39,878 nt of DNA from assembly GCA_017624905.1 (NCBI GenBank), contig JAGAMD010000034.1, forward strand, positions 1-39,878, read 5' to 3'. Below the pieces are notes generated by a model that saw nothing but the letters and a program-made list of their open reading frames with translations, was not told where the DNA came from and did no database searches. A program made the position numbers and the translations under genes. Of the stretch, positions 1 through 7,786 are shown piece after piece (within the stretch, counting starts at the first letter, position 1; every line of letters begins with the position of its first letter). The DNA comes from Clostridia bacterium (lineage in GTDB: Bacteria; Bacillota; Clostridia; Oscillospirales; CAG-272).

Positions 1-150
1 CATTATTCCATATTGCCGTATACTGTCGGCGAGCTTGATAATTGCCTCCTCGGTGAAATATTTCCTTGGCTGGTTTGGATTTGGCACGATTTTGGCAACA
101 TCAATAGAAAAAACCCTTCCACATAATACCTCTTGCTCTTTTTCTTCCAT
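1..150 (-). CDS. ParB/Noc-type DNA-binding protein, N-terminal fragment (runs off left edge)
   Basis: An open frame begins at an ATG at 150 and stays open for 50 codons to the window edge. The ATG follows a good ribosome binding site (AAAGGAGTG). The translation contains IVPNPNQPRKYF, then EEAIIKLADSIRQYGI, which is the start of the ParB N-terminal domain (box I region) of Spo0J, Noc and plasmid or phage ParB proteins. Family knowledge: these proteins bind parS-like sites, act as CTP-dependent clamps, and segregate chromosomes or plasmids or (Noc) place the division site. The DNA-binding helix-turn-helix and CTP motifs lie outside the window, so chromosomal ParB, Noc and a phage or plasmid ParB cannot be told apart. 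It has the same orientation as the phage module, 500 bp beyond the capsid gene. Confidence 0.85.
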   Translation of the reverse strand, partial: MEEKEQEVLCGRVFSIDVAKIVPNPNQPRKYFTEEAIIKLADSIRQYGIM

Positions 151-649
151 TTTACACTCCTTTTCTTTTTATTTGGCTTTGATTTTGGCACTTTTGTGCC
201 TAAAAATATATTAACATATACGCCTTGCGAGAAATGGTGAAAAATAGACGTAAAATCAGACGAATTTAGGCTTGTTTTGACGCTTTCTACGGGTTTATAT
301 ATAAATCTGCGCAAACCGGAGCTTAAGCCGGGAAAATGGCGTAAAAAGGCGCTGGCTAAAAAGGTTTTTGCTTTGGTTTCTTGGCAAATTTTATGAATAA
401 TTCGCGAATAATTATAAGGTTTGTTGAATTATTATAAAATCTAAACTCAGACACTCGGTCAAGCAAAAAACTAAACTTAGATACGTGCAGGTGCATAATT
501 ATAAATCAATATACTCATATATTGCATAAATATACAACCGCGTGCAGAAGTCAGAAGTCCGGCCGATTGGGCTGGGCTTCTGACTTGGATTGTAAATCTA
601 CACTTGCGATTCTTGCTTTGGATCCGCGTGAGAGCTAAAATAAGCCGTT
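151..649. other. Intergenic region between capsid gene and parB-like gene
   Basis: About 500 bp of AT-rich sequence with no convincing gene. It holds a small hairpin at 187-200 (GGCAC, TTTT, GTGCC) in the leader of the parB-like gene and a palindromic stretch at 316-331 around GCTTAAG. A stronger stem-loop lies at 550-584. Only short, unsupported open frames are present. A TTAAGCCGGGAAAA stretch at 323-336 resembles half of a Noc-binding site. Confidence 0.7.
550..584. other. Stem-loop downstream of the capsid gene
   Basis: GTCAGAAGTCC at 550-560 pairs with GGGCTTCTGAC at 574-584, giving 11 bp with one G-U pair and a 13-nt loop. It lies about 65 bp past the capsid stop codon and could end the phage-module transcript. 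Neither strand has a proper T-run after it, so it is a structure of uncertain role rather than a clear intrinsic terminator. Confidence 0.4.
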
Positions 650-1492
650 TTAAGCGTATTTTACGTTGATGTTGATAATCTCACTAGGTCTTACAACTTT
701 GCCGTCAAAAAGGGCGTATCCCTTCACTGCGTCGGCAAATGACTTTTCAGGGCGATATGCCTCTGTGTGAGTTAGAGGATTAACAAACGCAATTGCACGC
801 TTTGTTCTGATCATAATGTTATCAACCGCTCCGTCCTCTGTCTTGGCAACATTGTTTGAAAGCTTGACAGCTACATTGCCATAGGTTGCTACCCTGCCGT
901 TTTTGAGCATCTCGCTGTTGTTTGTGTCGTTTGATGTGTATGCTTGCTTGAATAGCTTGTAGAAGCGAGGAGAAACTGTGATAGTAACACCGCTTGACAT
1001 GTTGACGTCATTTTCTTGCAATGCTTGGATTGCATCGTCAATTACGCCGAGTACATTTTCCTTTGTTACAAGAGTAGCATTTTCAGTTAGTTTTACAACG
1101 TCGCTGCCGGTTACCATATTTGCGATGTATTTGTCGATTTCGTTTGCTAGTCCTTCGCTTGTTTCTTGTGAAAGTGAATCCATAAGACCACCGATTGCTT
1201 GTGCCTTGTCAATGTCGCCAACCTTGTAATTGAAGTATCTGATTTGGTTGATGTTCAAAATTGTTGATGTGTCAGCAATTTCTTCTGCGTCGGCGATTTC
1301 GCCACTTGCGTTTTCACGGTCTAGTGAACGGATTGTCGGCTTGCCCACACCGAGAATATGAACGCTGTCGCCCTTGCTTGAGACAAGACCCTCGTATTGT
1401 CTGTTACAGTCCTCGGCGAACACACAAGCTCTTTCGAGCTCTCTATTGATTGATTCTGCCCATACTGATGGGATAAAGTTTGTATATGCCAT
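650..1492 (-). CDS. Phage major capsid (coat) protein
   Basis: A 280-residue protein starting MAYTNFIPSVWAESINREL. It resembles the short major coat proteins of tailed phages that use a separate scaffold (P22 coat/HK97-fold group). Supporting features are the N-terminal arm, a central region GLANEIDKYIANMV followed by DAIQALQENDVNMSSGVTITVSPRFYKLF, and a C-terminal TKRAIAFVNPLTHTEAYRPEKSFADAVKGYALFDGKVVRP typical of such coat proteins. Its role would be to form the icosahedral shell around the packaged DNA. It is the last gene of the terminase-portal-scaffold-capsid series, which supports the call. The ATG is preceded by AAGGAGA at a good distance. A 195-bp gap, free of genes, separates it from the scaffold gene. 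It is of normal length with no sign of decay. Confidence 0.85.
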   Translation of the reverse strand: MAYTNFIPSVWAESINRELERACVFAEDCNRQYEGLVSSKGDSVHILGVGKPTIRSLDRENASGEIADAEEIADTSTILNINQIRYFNYKVGDIDKAQAIGGLMDSLSQETSEGLANEIDKYIANMVTGSDVVKLTENATLVTKENVLGVIDDAIQALQENDVNMSSGVTITVSPRFYKLFKQAYTSNDTNNSEMLKNGRVATYGNVAVKLSNNVAKTEDGAVDNIMIRTKRAIAFVNPLTHTEAYRPEKSFADAVKGYALFDGKVVRPSEIININVKYA

Positions 1493-1687
1493 AATAAATC
1501 TCCTTACTGCTTTTGCGAAGGCGAAGGAGAAGAGATGACCTTGCTACTTTGTCCTTTTCGGCTTAAAGAGCCATCTTTTTAGCCTTGTCATGATTCTTAT
1601 TAGACAAATAGGAGCGAGAACCGATAAACGATTAAAACGAAAATAGAATAGTCGATTTGGCGATGTTTCAGCCAACGATTGACTCGG

Positions 1688-2293
1688 CTACCATTTTTGT
1701 TGGCTTTTTCTGATTTTTTCGTAGTTTTTAGCTATTTGCTCCTTGCTCATTCTCAAAACTTGATCTTTCGTGAAAAAACCGTCGTCATAGGATTCGCCTG
1801 AACAAAGAGAGCCGGGCGATGCTTGTTGAGCTTTATATAATATATTATTCTTAATTTTTAATTCTTTACTGATTACTGAATAAAGAGATAAGTAATCACT
1901 GTAAAGCTCACAAAACGGCTTAGTGCTTGTGTTTATTTCTCTGAAAAGCTTGAAAACACGGTCGTTTTCGACATTTTCTTTAGAAACACCGGGGAAAAGT
2001 CTTGAAAATGACTCGTTTTCTTCTTCAAGAGAAGAATCATCAGAAAAACAGTCGTCATTTTTAACAAGCAAATTGACTTCATTGTCAGACACGTGGTCGG
2101 GTCTAGGCTCCGTTATGCTATCGTTTCTATAAGAATTCGTGTCAAAAAACGGCTCGTTTTTGCAAGTTGCTTGTTGATTTTCGATATTTTTTTCATTAAT
2201 CATATCGTTTTCGGTGATATTTGCCGTATTTGTTGTAGAAAAATCTAAATTTGTTGAACCATTGTCTGAGTTTTGACTTAATTTTGTTATCAT
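1688..2293 (-). CDS. Probable phage scaffold protein
   Basis: A 201-residue acidic, low-complexity protein. Its N-terminal half (about 1-100) is rich in Asn, Ser, Asp and Glu and looks disordered. The C-terminal tail, about residues 170-201, has the form FFTKDQVLRMSKEQIAKNYEKI followed by RKSQQKW. That short basic, helical ending is common in scaffold proteins of Firmicutes phages, which use it to bind the coat protein. The position directly between portal and major capsid genes is where scaffolds are encoded. No protease motif is visible. Scaffold function is inferred from the C-terminal pattern and gene order. The start lies 6 nt after the portal stop codon, so translation may be coupled. 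Confidence 0.65.
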   Translation of the reverse strand: MITKLSQNSDNGSTNLDFSTTNTANITENDMINEKNIENQQATCKNEPFFDTNSYRNDSITEPRPDHVSDNEVNLLVKNDDCFSDDSSLEEENESFSRLFPGVSKENVENDRVFKLFREINTSTKPFCELYSDYLSLYSVISKELKIKNNILYKAQQASPGSLCSGESYDDGFFTKDQVLRMSKEQIAKNYEKIRKSQQKW

Positions 2294-2299
2294 TCTTTG

Positions 2300-3994
2300 T
2301 TACACCTCGCCTGTGTTTGCTGATTTTTGGTTGCTGTTTTCTTTTAAATTTGCAATTTCTTTGCGTAAAATCTCTATTTCCGACCTTTTTTCAGCTTCAA
2401 TTTGCTTTAAAATTTCTTCCTTATTGGTAATTGCTGACTCCGGATAAGCTCGGATATATGTCTCAAGTGAGATTTTTCCGTTCTTTAGGCAAGAATCAAG
2501 CAGAGAAATGTCGGATGCAATACTTGCCTTTGTGCCGCCAACTGCCTCAACAGTAACCTCAAAGAGAGAATTTTGGTAATCATAAGAATAGAAATCGTCA
2601 ATTTCCTCGTATTGCTTTCCGCTTTCGTCTCTTAACTTTCTTAAATATTTTCTCTTCCAAAAATAATTTTTAAGAAACTGTGCCAAAATTAAGCCTTGCT
2701 TTTTCTTTAATGACCAAAAGTTGTTTTTTAACTCCTCAATAGGCACCTGTGCCTGTGCTTGTAGGTACGCAATCGCTGCACCGGATAACGTACTTGCATA
2801 TGCTTCGCCGGTCATTACCTCACTTGCTCCGCTTACACTTCTTGTTAAATCGTTTAGTGTTGAAACGAGCTCCATTGGTACTCTTGAAAGCTCAAGCTCC
2901 GGTAGTTTTTTTATTCCTTCACCCGTGCCTGAATAGTCAATAAGTATTTGCCCCGGCACGTTTGAAATCTTTTGACCGTTTAGCGCATTTGGCAAAGCAA
3001 TATATTTGCCCCAAGCACATTGTTGAGCATTTAGCAGGCTCATTGCGATGTTGAAATTGATGGCTTTTTGGTTTGGAATTAAGCCCTCAACCTCTCCCAA
3101 CCCATATATAGACCCCTCTTTTCTTTCATAGTAGCCACACGCAATGGGATAAAGCTCGCTTGAGTGAAGCTGACTCATAGAAAATTTGTGGGGATAGATG
3201 CCTCTTTTTTTTCCAAACGAGTTGATTTCTTCGTCGTCTAGCTCAGGCACAATCCTGAAAGGCTTGCTGATTATATGTGTTTTTGTTGCTCTTTCGCACC
3301 AAACCTCGCCGTTTTGCTTGAAATATCTTGTAAGCAAAGTTGCTTTGCCAAGAAGAGAAGGGCTGTCGACGTTGTAGGTATCATCAAGCTCGTCGCTTAC
3401 TAAGTCGCTTATCTTTAAATCTCTGTCGGCAAGAGCACAGATTTTCGATAATTCCTTGCGAGAGCTGATAATAATCCAATCTTGCTTCTGCTCGTTATAC
3501 TCACAAGGGTTGGCAAAGAAGATATTTAAAGGATCAATTAGCTCACATCTCACGCTTCCTTCCTCTCCGTCAACAGAGGAAACAGCAGCTGAGTCCCAAT
3601 AATAATGGAAAAAGCAGGATCCTTTTTTGATTGCATCGTCAATTCCGCATCTATCAAGATCGTCTTGACCAATTTCCTTGAAAAGACAGGTAGCAAAGTC
3701 GTTAAAACGCTCGACATCCGTGTAGGGAGAAAAGCTTTTATATAAGACCTTGACAGGTGTTGATAAAATAGCTCCCTTTTTGCTTCTGCAAATCATTTTA
3801 ATAATGTTCACCACAGGACGTGGTAGATTCTTTGTGCTCTCGGTGGGCAATGGCCACTGTCTGCCCTCGTAAAAATCAACGAAAGATGGGATTTTGTTGC
3901 GTAAGCCTGTTCTTGCCTGATAGTCTAGAGCATTTTGATAATCTTGCCAAAGAAATGTTTCGTCAGGATTTAATTTTTCTTGCCATTTAGCCAT
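2300..3994 (-). CDS. Phage portal protein
   Basis: A 564-residue portal protein, the dodecameric ring at one capsid vertex through which DNA is packaged. The N-terminal part has the portal signature of the P22-like group: FVDFYEGRQWP at about residues 39-49, followed by RPVVNIIKMICRSKKGAI. The middle contains ALNGQKISNVPGQILIDYSG and a conserved SGASEVMTGEAYASTLSGAAI segment near residue 400, as seen in many portals just before the long crown helices. The C-terminus is charged and coiled-coil-like (LKQIEAEKRSEIEILRKEI). The length is typical. The gene lies between the small coiled-coil gene, which it overlaps by 25 bp, and the scaffold gene. The ATG start sits inside the end of the preceding gene, indicating coupled translation. 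Confidence 0.85.
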   Translation of the reverse strand: MAKWQEKLNPDETFLWQDYQNALDYQARTGLRNKIPSFVDFYEGRQWPLPTESTKNLPRPVVNIIKMICRSKKGAILSTPVKVLYKSFSPYTDVERFNDFATCLFKEIGQDDLDRCGIDDAIKKGSCFFHYYWDSAAVSSVDGEEGSVRCELIDPLNIFFANPCEYNEQKQDWIIISSRKELSKICALADRDLKISDLVSDELDDTYNVDSPSLLGKATLLTRYFKQNGEVWCERATKTHIISKPFRIVPELDDEEINSFGKKRGIYPHKFSMSQLHSSELYPIACGYYERKEGSIYGLGEVEGLIPNQKAINFNIAMSLLNAQQCAWGKYIALPNALNGQKISNVPGQILIDYSGTGEGIKKLPELELSRVPMELVSTLNDLTRSVSGASEVMTGEAYASTLSGAAIAYLQAQAQVPIEELKNNFWSLKKKQGLILAQFLKNYFWKRKYLRKLRDESGKQYEEIDDFYSYDYQNSLFEVTVEAVGGTKASIASDISLLDSCLKNGKISLETYIRAYPESAITNKEEILKQIEAEKRSEIEILRKEIANLKENSNQKSANTGEV

Positions 3995-4128
3995 TCTTCA
4001 ACCACCTCTTTGTATGAGATTTCATCCACAGGGTCGCTTGTTTTTGAAAAGTTTGCATTTTTGAGTTTTTCTTCAAGCAAAGCGATTCTATTTTCAAGTT
4101 CAATAAGTTTTTTCTTGTTTTTTGTCAT
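3970..4128 (-). CDS. Small coiled-coil protein between terminase and portal
   Basis: A 52-codon frame from an ATG at 4128 to a TAA at 3970-3972. The protein begins MTKNKKKLIELENRIALLEE and ends VVEEWLNGKKN. The first half is a heptad-like, highly charged helix (LIELENRIALLEEKL), which suggests a short coiled coil. GGAG sits about 8 bp upstream of the ATG inside the 3' end of the terminase gene. The start codon is 1 bp from the terminase stop, and its own stop overlaps the portal start by 25 bp, so it fits tightly into the packaging operon. Function is unknown. A small subunit or adaptor of the packaging motor is possible but unproven. Confidence 0.7.
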   Translation of the reverse strand: MTKNKKKLIELENRIALLEEKLKNANFSKTSDPVDEISYKEVVEEWLNGKKN

Positions 4129-4129
4129 T

Positions 4130-5923
4130 TTACCACTCCAAGTAGTTTTCTTCTTGCAAGGGAAGAGAAGAGAAATTTGATTTTATAAAATCGTTTGATT
4201 TGTCAATTATTATAAAAGAGTGCGTATAGTCTATTCCTATGAAATGAGCGATAGCACTTGCCATTACTAAATCGTCGTGCGTTCCGCTTGCTCCCTCACC
4301 ACGCATATTTCTTCCTTTAATAAAGGTTGACATTTCAAAGAGAGTTTCCCTGTCTGTTTCAAGATATATATTTTCTCGCATAACAGCGACTAGATTTGAA
4401 ACAATTATAGGCCTTGAAACTGCTGTTGTCATAAAGCCGTAATTCCTTTCCGGCTTATCTTGATATGTGCCGATTGCTTTTGATACATATAGATTTTTGT
4501 ATTTTAAGGCTTTGAGAACACGCACAGGGTGAGTGGAAAAGTTTGTCTCAACGCCTATTAAAGCGTCTAAATAGTATTTACCTAAGCAATATAACTGATG
4601 AGCAAAGAGATCCTCGTCGATGTTTTTTATATGTAGCGTTGCTACACAACGAGAGCATGTGTTGTCTATAACCTTGGCAGAGAAAAAGTCCTCGCCGCTC
4701 CCTGCTGTATCCGCACCGATAACATACGGCTTGTTCTTTGAAACGGCACCGACTTGCACAGAGTACGGCTCTTCAACGATAGAAATGTAACCGTCATCTG
4801 CTTCGACAAAGGTTATATCCTCAATTGTTGTTTCATATGCGGATAAGCCTCCGCTTGGGGAGAAAATGGGCTTGGGAACTAGCTTGTATTTAAAATATCC
4901 TCTTTTTGATTTGACACTAAAGCTGCTTAGGTAGTTTGATATCTTCTCCTTATCAAACATACATTCGCCGGAGGTCAAAAACGCTTCCTCGGCTGAGCAG
5001 GGGTATTCCTGCTTTATAGAGCTTTTGTCAATATAAGAATGATACTTTTTTGCATACCAAGATAGCTGTTCCTTGGAAAGCCCTCGTAATTCCAAGGATT
5101 TAAGCCTGTTTTTTAACCAAGAGTCGCTTGTGTTTAAATACTCGTACTCCTGAGAAGTATACTCGCTCGTACGCCACCACTCATAAAAAAGGTTGTAGCA
5201 GCTTCCACTATCCCAAAGAGCCTTTGCATCATTATAGCCATTAGCTGTGGTTTCATAAATGCAAAGAGCTTCCTCGGTTGCTGCCTCTGAAATTGATTTT
5301 TGCAAATCTGCCAAGGGGCATTTAAAAAAAGCTACCTCGGAATAGTGAATAAATGATAGAGTTCGGCTTCTGCCTACGTTTGAGGTGGCAGAGGCTATTC
5401 TCCAAGACGAATTCAGCTTGTCAAAAAACAATTCATTTACAGAGTTAAACTTTTCGGTTGGCTTTAATCTCTCGGGCAGGGACGAGTACATAAACTTAGC
5501 CTTGTCAATAAAAATTGCCTTTGTATTGTCGTCTCTGTCGGCCAATGTAAAGCCTGAAAAATTTCTTTTAACTATTGCAAAAGAGAGCATTAAAGCAGAG
5601 ATAAGGGTGGTGAAGCCTTGCTGTCTTCCTTTTAGAATAAAATACGGTTTTTGCCAACCCTGTGTATGAATTTTGCCTATAAAGTCACGCTGTACCTCGT
5701 TGAAAAAGAACGGAACACTCCTTTTTTTCTTGTCAACAATTGTGAAGCAAGACTCGATTAAAAGCGGTGGGTTATTCATTATCTCGTTTCGTAAATTTTC
5801 ATTGTCCAAAATCTTGTCAGCTATTGCTTCAACCAGCTCACTGTCAAGGGAAATGCTATGATGCTTCTCCCAAAGCTCTCGACGTTTAGCAGTCAGTGTC
5901 TTAACTGTAAATTTTCTTTCCAA
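4130..5923 (-). CDS. Phage terminase large subunit (ATPase and nuclease)
   Basis: The DNA-packaging motor that pumps genome DNA through the portal and cuts it. Start: a TTG at 5923 is chosen because AAAGGAGG lies 5 bp before it. A GTG at 5947 would add eight residues but has no good binding site. From the TTG, the protein has 597 residues. The ATPase part carries the deviant Walker A KGRQQGFTT at 98-106, a form seen in this terminase group, then FIHYSEVAF (Walker B region) and the coupling motif YETTANG. The nuclease part has VIGADTAGSGEDF with a metal-binding Asp, LIGVETN, and GTHDDLVMASAIAH with a closing Asp pair. All expected motifs are present, so the enzyme looks intact. No small terminase gene precedes it; the next gene upstream is divergent. 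Confidence 0.9.
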   Translation of the reverse strand: MERKFTVKTLTAKRRELWEKHHSISLDSELVEAIADKILDNENLRNEIMNNPPLLIESCFTIVDKKKRSVPFFFNEVQRDFIGKIHTQGWQKPYFILKGRQQGFTTLISALMLSFAIVKRNFSGFTLADRDDNTKAIFIDKAKFMYSSLPERLKPTEKFNSVNELFFDKLNSSWRIASATSNVGRSRTLSFIHYSEVAFFKCPLADLQKSISEAATEEALCIYETTANGYNDAKALWDSGSCYNLFYEWWRTSEYTSQEYEYLNTSDSWLKNRLKSLELRGLSKEQLSWYAKKYHSYIDKSSIKQEYPCSAEEAFLTSGECMFDKEKISNYLSSFSVKSKRGYFKYKLVPKPIFSPSGGLSAYETTIEDITFVEADDGYISIVEEPYSVQVGAVSKNKPYVIGADTAGSGEDFFSAKVIDNTCSRCVATLHIKNIDEDLFAHQLYCLGKYYLDALIGVETNFSTHPVRVLKALKYKNLYVSKAIGTYQDKPERNYGFMTTAVSRPIIVSNLVAVMRENIYLETDRETLFEMSTFIKGRNMRGEGASGTHDDLVMASAIAHFIGIDYTHSFIIIDKSNDFIKSNFSSLPLQEENYLEW

Positions 5924-5969
5924 ATTTTCCTCCTTTCTTCCTTGCACCTCAATTATTGCATAAAAAAAC

Positions 5970-5985
5970 CGGTACGGAGCGGTAC
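5970..5985. repeat. Short direct repeat CGGTAC, 10-bp period
   Basis: CGGTAC occurs at 5970-5975 and again at 5980-5985, so the two copies sit on the same face of the helix. They lie in the 159-bp divergent region between the terminase gene and the ACT-domain gene. This could be a binding site for a regulator of the phage module. The repeat is short and could be chance. Confidence 0.35.
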
Positions 5986-6023
5986 ACTTTTTGCTTTTTA
6001 AAGCTTTTTTGATCTAAGTAGCC

Positions 6024-6052
6024 TTGACATCTTCATATGCAGGTGTTATAAT
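6024..6052 (+). promoter_or_regulatory. Consensus sigma-A promoter for the ACT-PFL-metY-metA unit
   Basis: TTGACA at 6024-6029, a 17-bp spacer, then TATAAT at 6047-6052. Both hexamers match the consensus fully. Transcription would start near 6060, about 20 bp before the ACT-domain gene. The leader is too short for a SAM riboswitch or T-box. Confidence 0.85.
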
Positions 6053-6082
6053 ATTATAAATTTATTTATTAGGAGACATAAT

Positions 6083-6352
6083 ATGAAAGCAGTAGTAACC
6101 GTAATAGGAAAAGACTCAGTAGGAATTATCGCAGACGTTAGCCTTGAGTGTGCTAAGCACAACGCAAATATTGTTGATATAACACAAAGCGTTTTAAAAG
6201 ACTATTTTGCTATGATTATGCTTGTTGAAATAGAAAAAATGGAAACAGAATTTGCAATTTTCCAAAAGGAGCTTGCTATTCTTGGCGAGAAAAAGGGACT
6301 TGACATTCGTGTTATGCACGAGGACATTTTCAATTCAATGCATCGCATATAA
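6083..6352 (+). CDS. ACT-domain protein (UPF0237 family)
   Basis: An 89-residue protein that is one ACT domain from end to end: MKAVVTVIGKDSVGIIADVS is the first strand, loop and helix, with the Gly-containing loop that binds small ligands in ACT domains. ACT domains usually sense amino acids or mediate dimer formation. The family is widely found directly before the PFL-family gene, as here, with a 9-bp gap. The pair is thought to act together, but the biochemical role is not established. The GGAG at 6072-6075 provides a ribosome binding site. Co-transcription with metY and metA hints at a sensing role in amino-acid or methionine metabolism; this is inference. Confidence 0.9.
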   Translation: MKAVVTVIGKDSVGIIADVSLECAKHNANIVDITQSVLKDYFAMIMLVEIEKMETEFAIFQKELAILGEKKGLDIRVMHEDIFNSMHRI

Positions 6353-6361
6353 GAGGTACTT

Positions 6362-7720
6362 ATGGTAAATATTAACGATATACTTGAAACGGTCAATATG
6401 ATAAAGCAAGAAAATTTGGATATCCGTACAATTACTATGGGTATTTCACTTTTTGATTGCATAAGCGATGACCAAAAAAGACTTGAAGCTAAAATTTATG
6501 ATAAAATAACAAAGAGTGCAGAAAACCTTGTCTCAACAGCTAACGAGCTTGAGTCAACATATGGTATTCCAATTATTAACAAGAGAATATCAGTTACTCC
6601 TATTTCATTAGTTGGTGCATGTGCAGACAGAGACGGTTATGTTCGTCTTGCTCACGTTCTTGAAAAGGCAGCGAATGAGGTTGGAGTCAATTTTATAGGT
6701 GGATTTGGTGCTCTTGTTCAAAAGGGAATGACAAAGGGGGCATCTAACTTAATTGATGCAATCCCTGAGGCACTTGCTACAACAAGTAAGGTTTGCTCTA
6801 GTGTAAATGTTGCTAGTACAAAGACCGGTATTAATATGGATGCTGTCGCACGTATGGGCGAAATTATGAAGGAGGCTGCATATTTAACAAGAGATAATGA
6901 CTCTATTGGATGTGCTAAGCTCGTTGTTTTCGCAAATATTCCTGATGATAACCCATTTATGGCCGGTGCAATACACGGTATGGGTGAGCCGGACACAGTA
7001 ATCAATGTTGGCGTTTCCGGTCCTGGTGTTGTGGCTTCTGCTATAAAAAGAGAAGGCTTTTGCGATTTTTCGCATCTTGCTGATGTTATCAAGAAAACAG
7101 CATTTAAAATTACAAGAGTTGGTCAGTTAATCGCATATGAGGCGTCTAAAAAGCTCAATACTCAATATGGTATAATTGATTTGTCTCTTGCTCCTACTCC
7201 TGCGGTTGGTGACTCAGTTGCAAGAATTCTTGAGAATATGGGACTTGAAAGATGCGGTACACACGGTACAACTGCGGCACTTGCTATGCTTAATGACGCT
7301 GTTAAGAAGGGTGGAGTTATGGCATCCTCACACGTTGGTGGTCTTAGCGGAGCTTTCATTCCTGTTTCTGAGGATGCAGGTATGATTGAGGCGGCAGAGC
7401 TTGGCGCACTCAACATCGAAAAGCTTGAGGCTATGACAGCCGTTTGCTCTGTTGGTCTTGATATGATAGCCGTGCCGGGTGATACAAGTGCATCTACTCT
7501 TTCGGGAATCATTGCCGACGAGATAGCTATCGGTGTTATCAATAACAAAACAACTGCTGTTCGTCTAATCCCTGTTTATGGCAAGGGCGTTGGCGAGAGC
7601 GTTGAGTTTGGCGGACTTTTAGGACATGCTCCTATTATGAAGCTTAATAACTATTCAAGCGAGGAATTTATCAAAAGAGGTGGCAGAATCCCTGCTCCAA
7701 TCCACAGCTTGAGAAACTAA
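6362..7720 (+). CDS. PFL family protein (UPF0210/DUF711)
   Basis: A 452-residue soluble protein, of the family's usual length. Recognisable segments are [17 protein letters not shown] near the N-terminus, [20 protein letters not shown] and VGVSGPGVV in the middle, and [20 protein letters not shown] about two thirds along. The family shares an overall resemblance to glycyl-radical-like folds, but no reaction is firmly known. No transmembrane segment or signal peptide is seen. It lies 9 bp after the ACT-domain gene, the conserved partner, and 66 bp before metY. The gap contains no terminator, so read-through into the methionine genes is likely. Confidence 0.9.
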   Translation: MVNINDILETVNMIKQENLDIRTITMGISLFDCISDDQKRLEAKIYDKITKSAENLVSTANELESTYGIPIINKRISVTPISLVGACADRDGYVRLAHVLEKAANEVGVNFIGGFGALVQKGMTKGASNLIDAIPEALATTSKVCSSVNVASTKTGINMDAVARMGEIMKEAAYLTRDNDSIGCAKLVVFANIPDDNPFMAGAIHGMGEPDTVINVGVSGPGVVASAIKREGFCDFSHLADVIKKTAFKITRVGQLIAYEASKKLNTQYGIIDLSLAPTPAVGDSVARILENMGLERCGTHGTTAALAMLNDAVKKGGVMASSHVGGLSGAFIPVSEDAGMIEAAELGALNIEKLEAMTAVCSVGLDMIAVPGDTSASTLSGIIADEIAIGVINNKTTAVRLIPVYGKGVGESVEFGGLLGHAPIMKLNNYSSEEFIKRGGRIPAPIHSLRN

Positions 7721-7786
7721 AACACTCAACCCTGTGTCGTAAATTACATATTTTTACGCATACAAAGAGTAAAGAGGAGAATATAT

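Noticed and set aside
3..314. Minus-strand frame of 103 codons at the left edge
   Set aside because: It overlaps the ParB-like start in another frame. Only the ParB frame has a recognisable domain and a ribosome binding site at its ATG.
1493..1687. Possible small gene between capsid and scaffold genes
   Set aside because: The longest frame with an ATG is about 15 codons, without similarity to anything recognisable.
5948..6082. SAM riboswitch or T-box for the methionine genes
   Set aside because: The leader after the promoter is only about 20 nt, and no typical riboswitch stems are present there or in the gap before metY.
7162..7548. Long antisense frame inside the PFL gene (and others inside metY, mfd, gdpP and rny)
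   Set aside because: They are mirror frames of well-supported genes, Ala/Ser/Ile-rich, without binding sites or domains.
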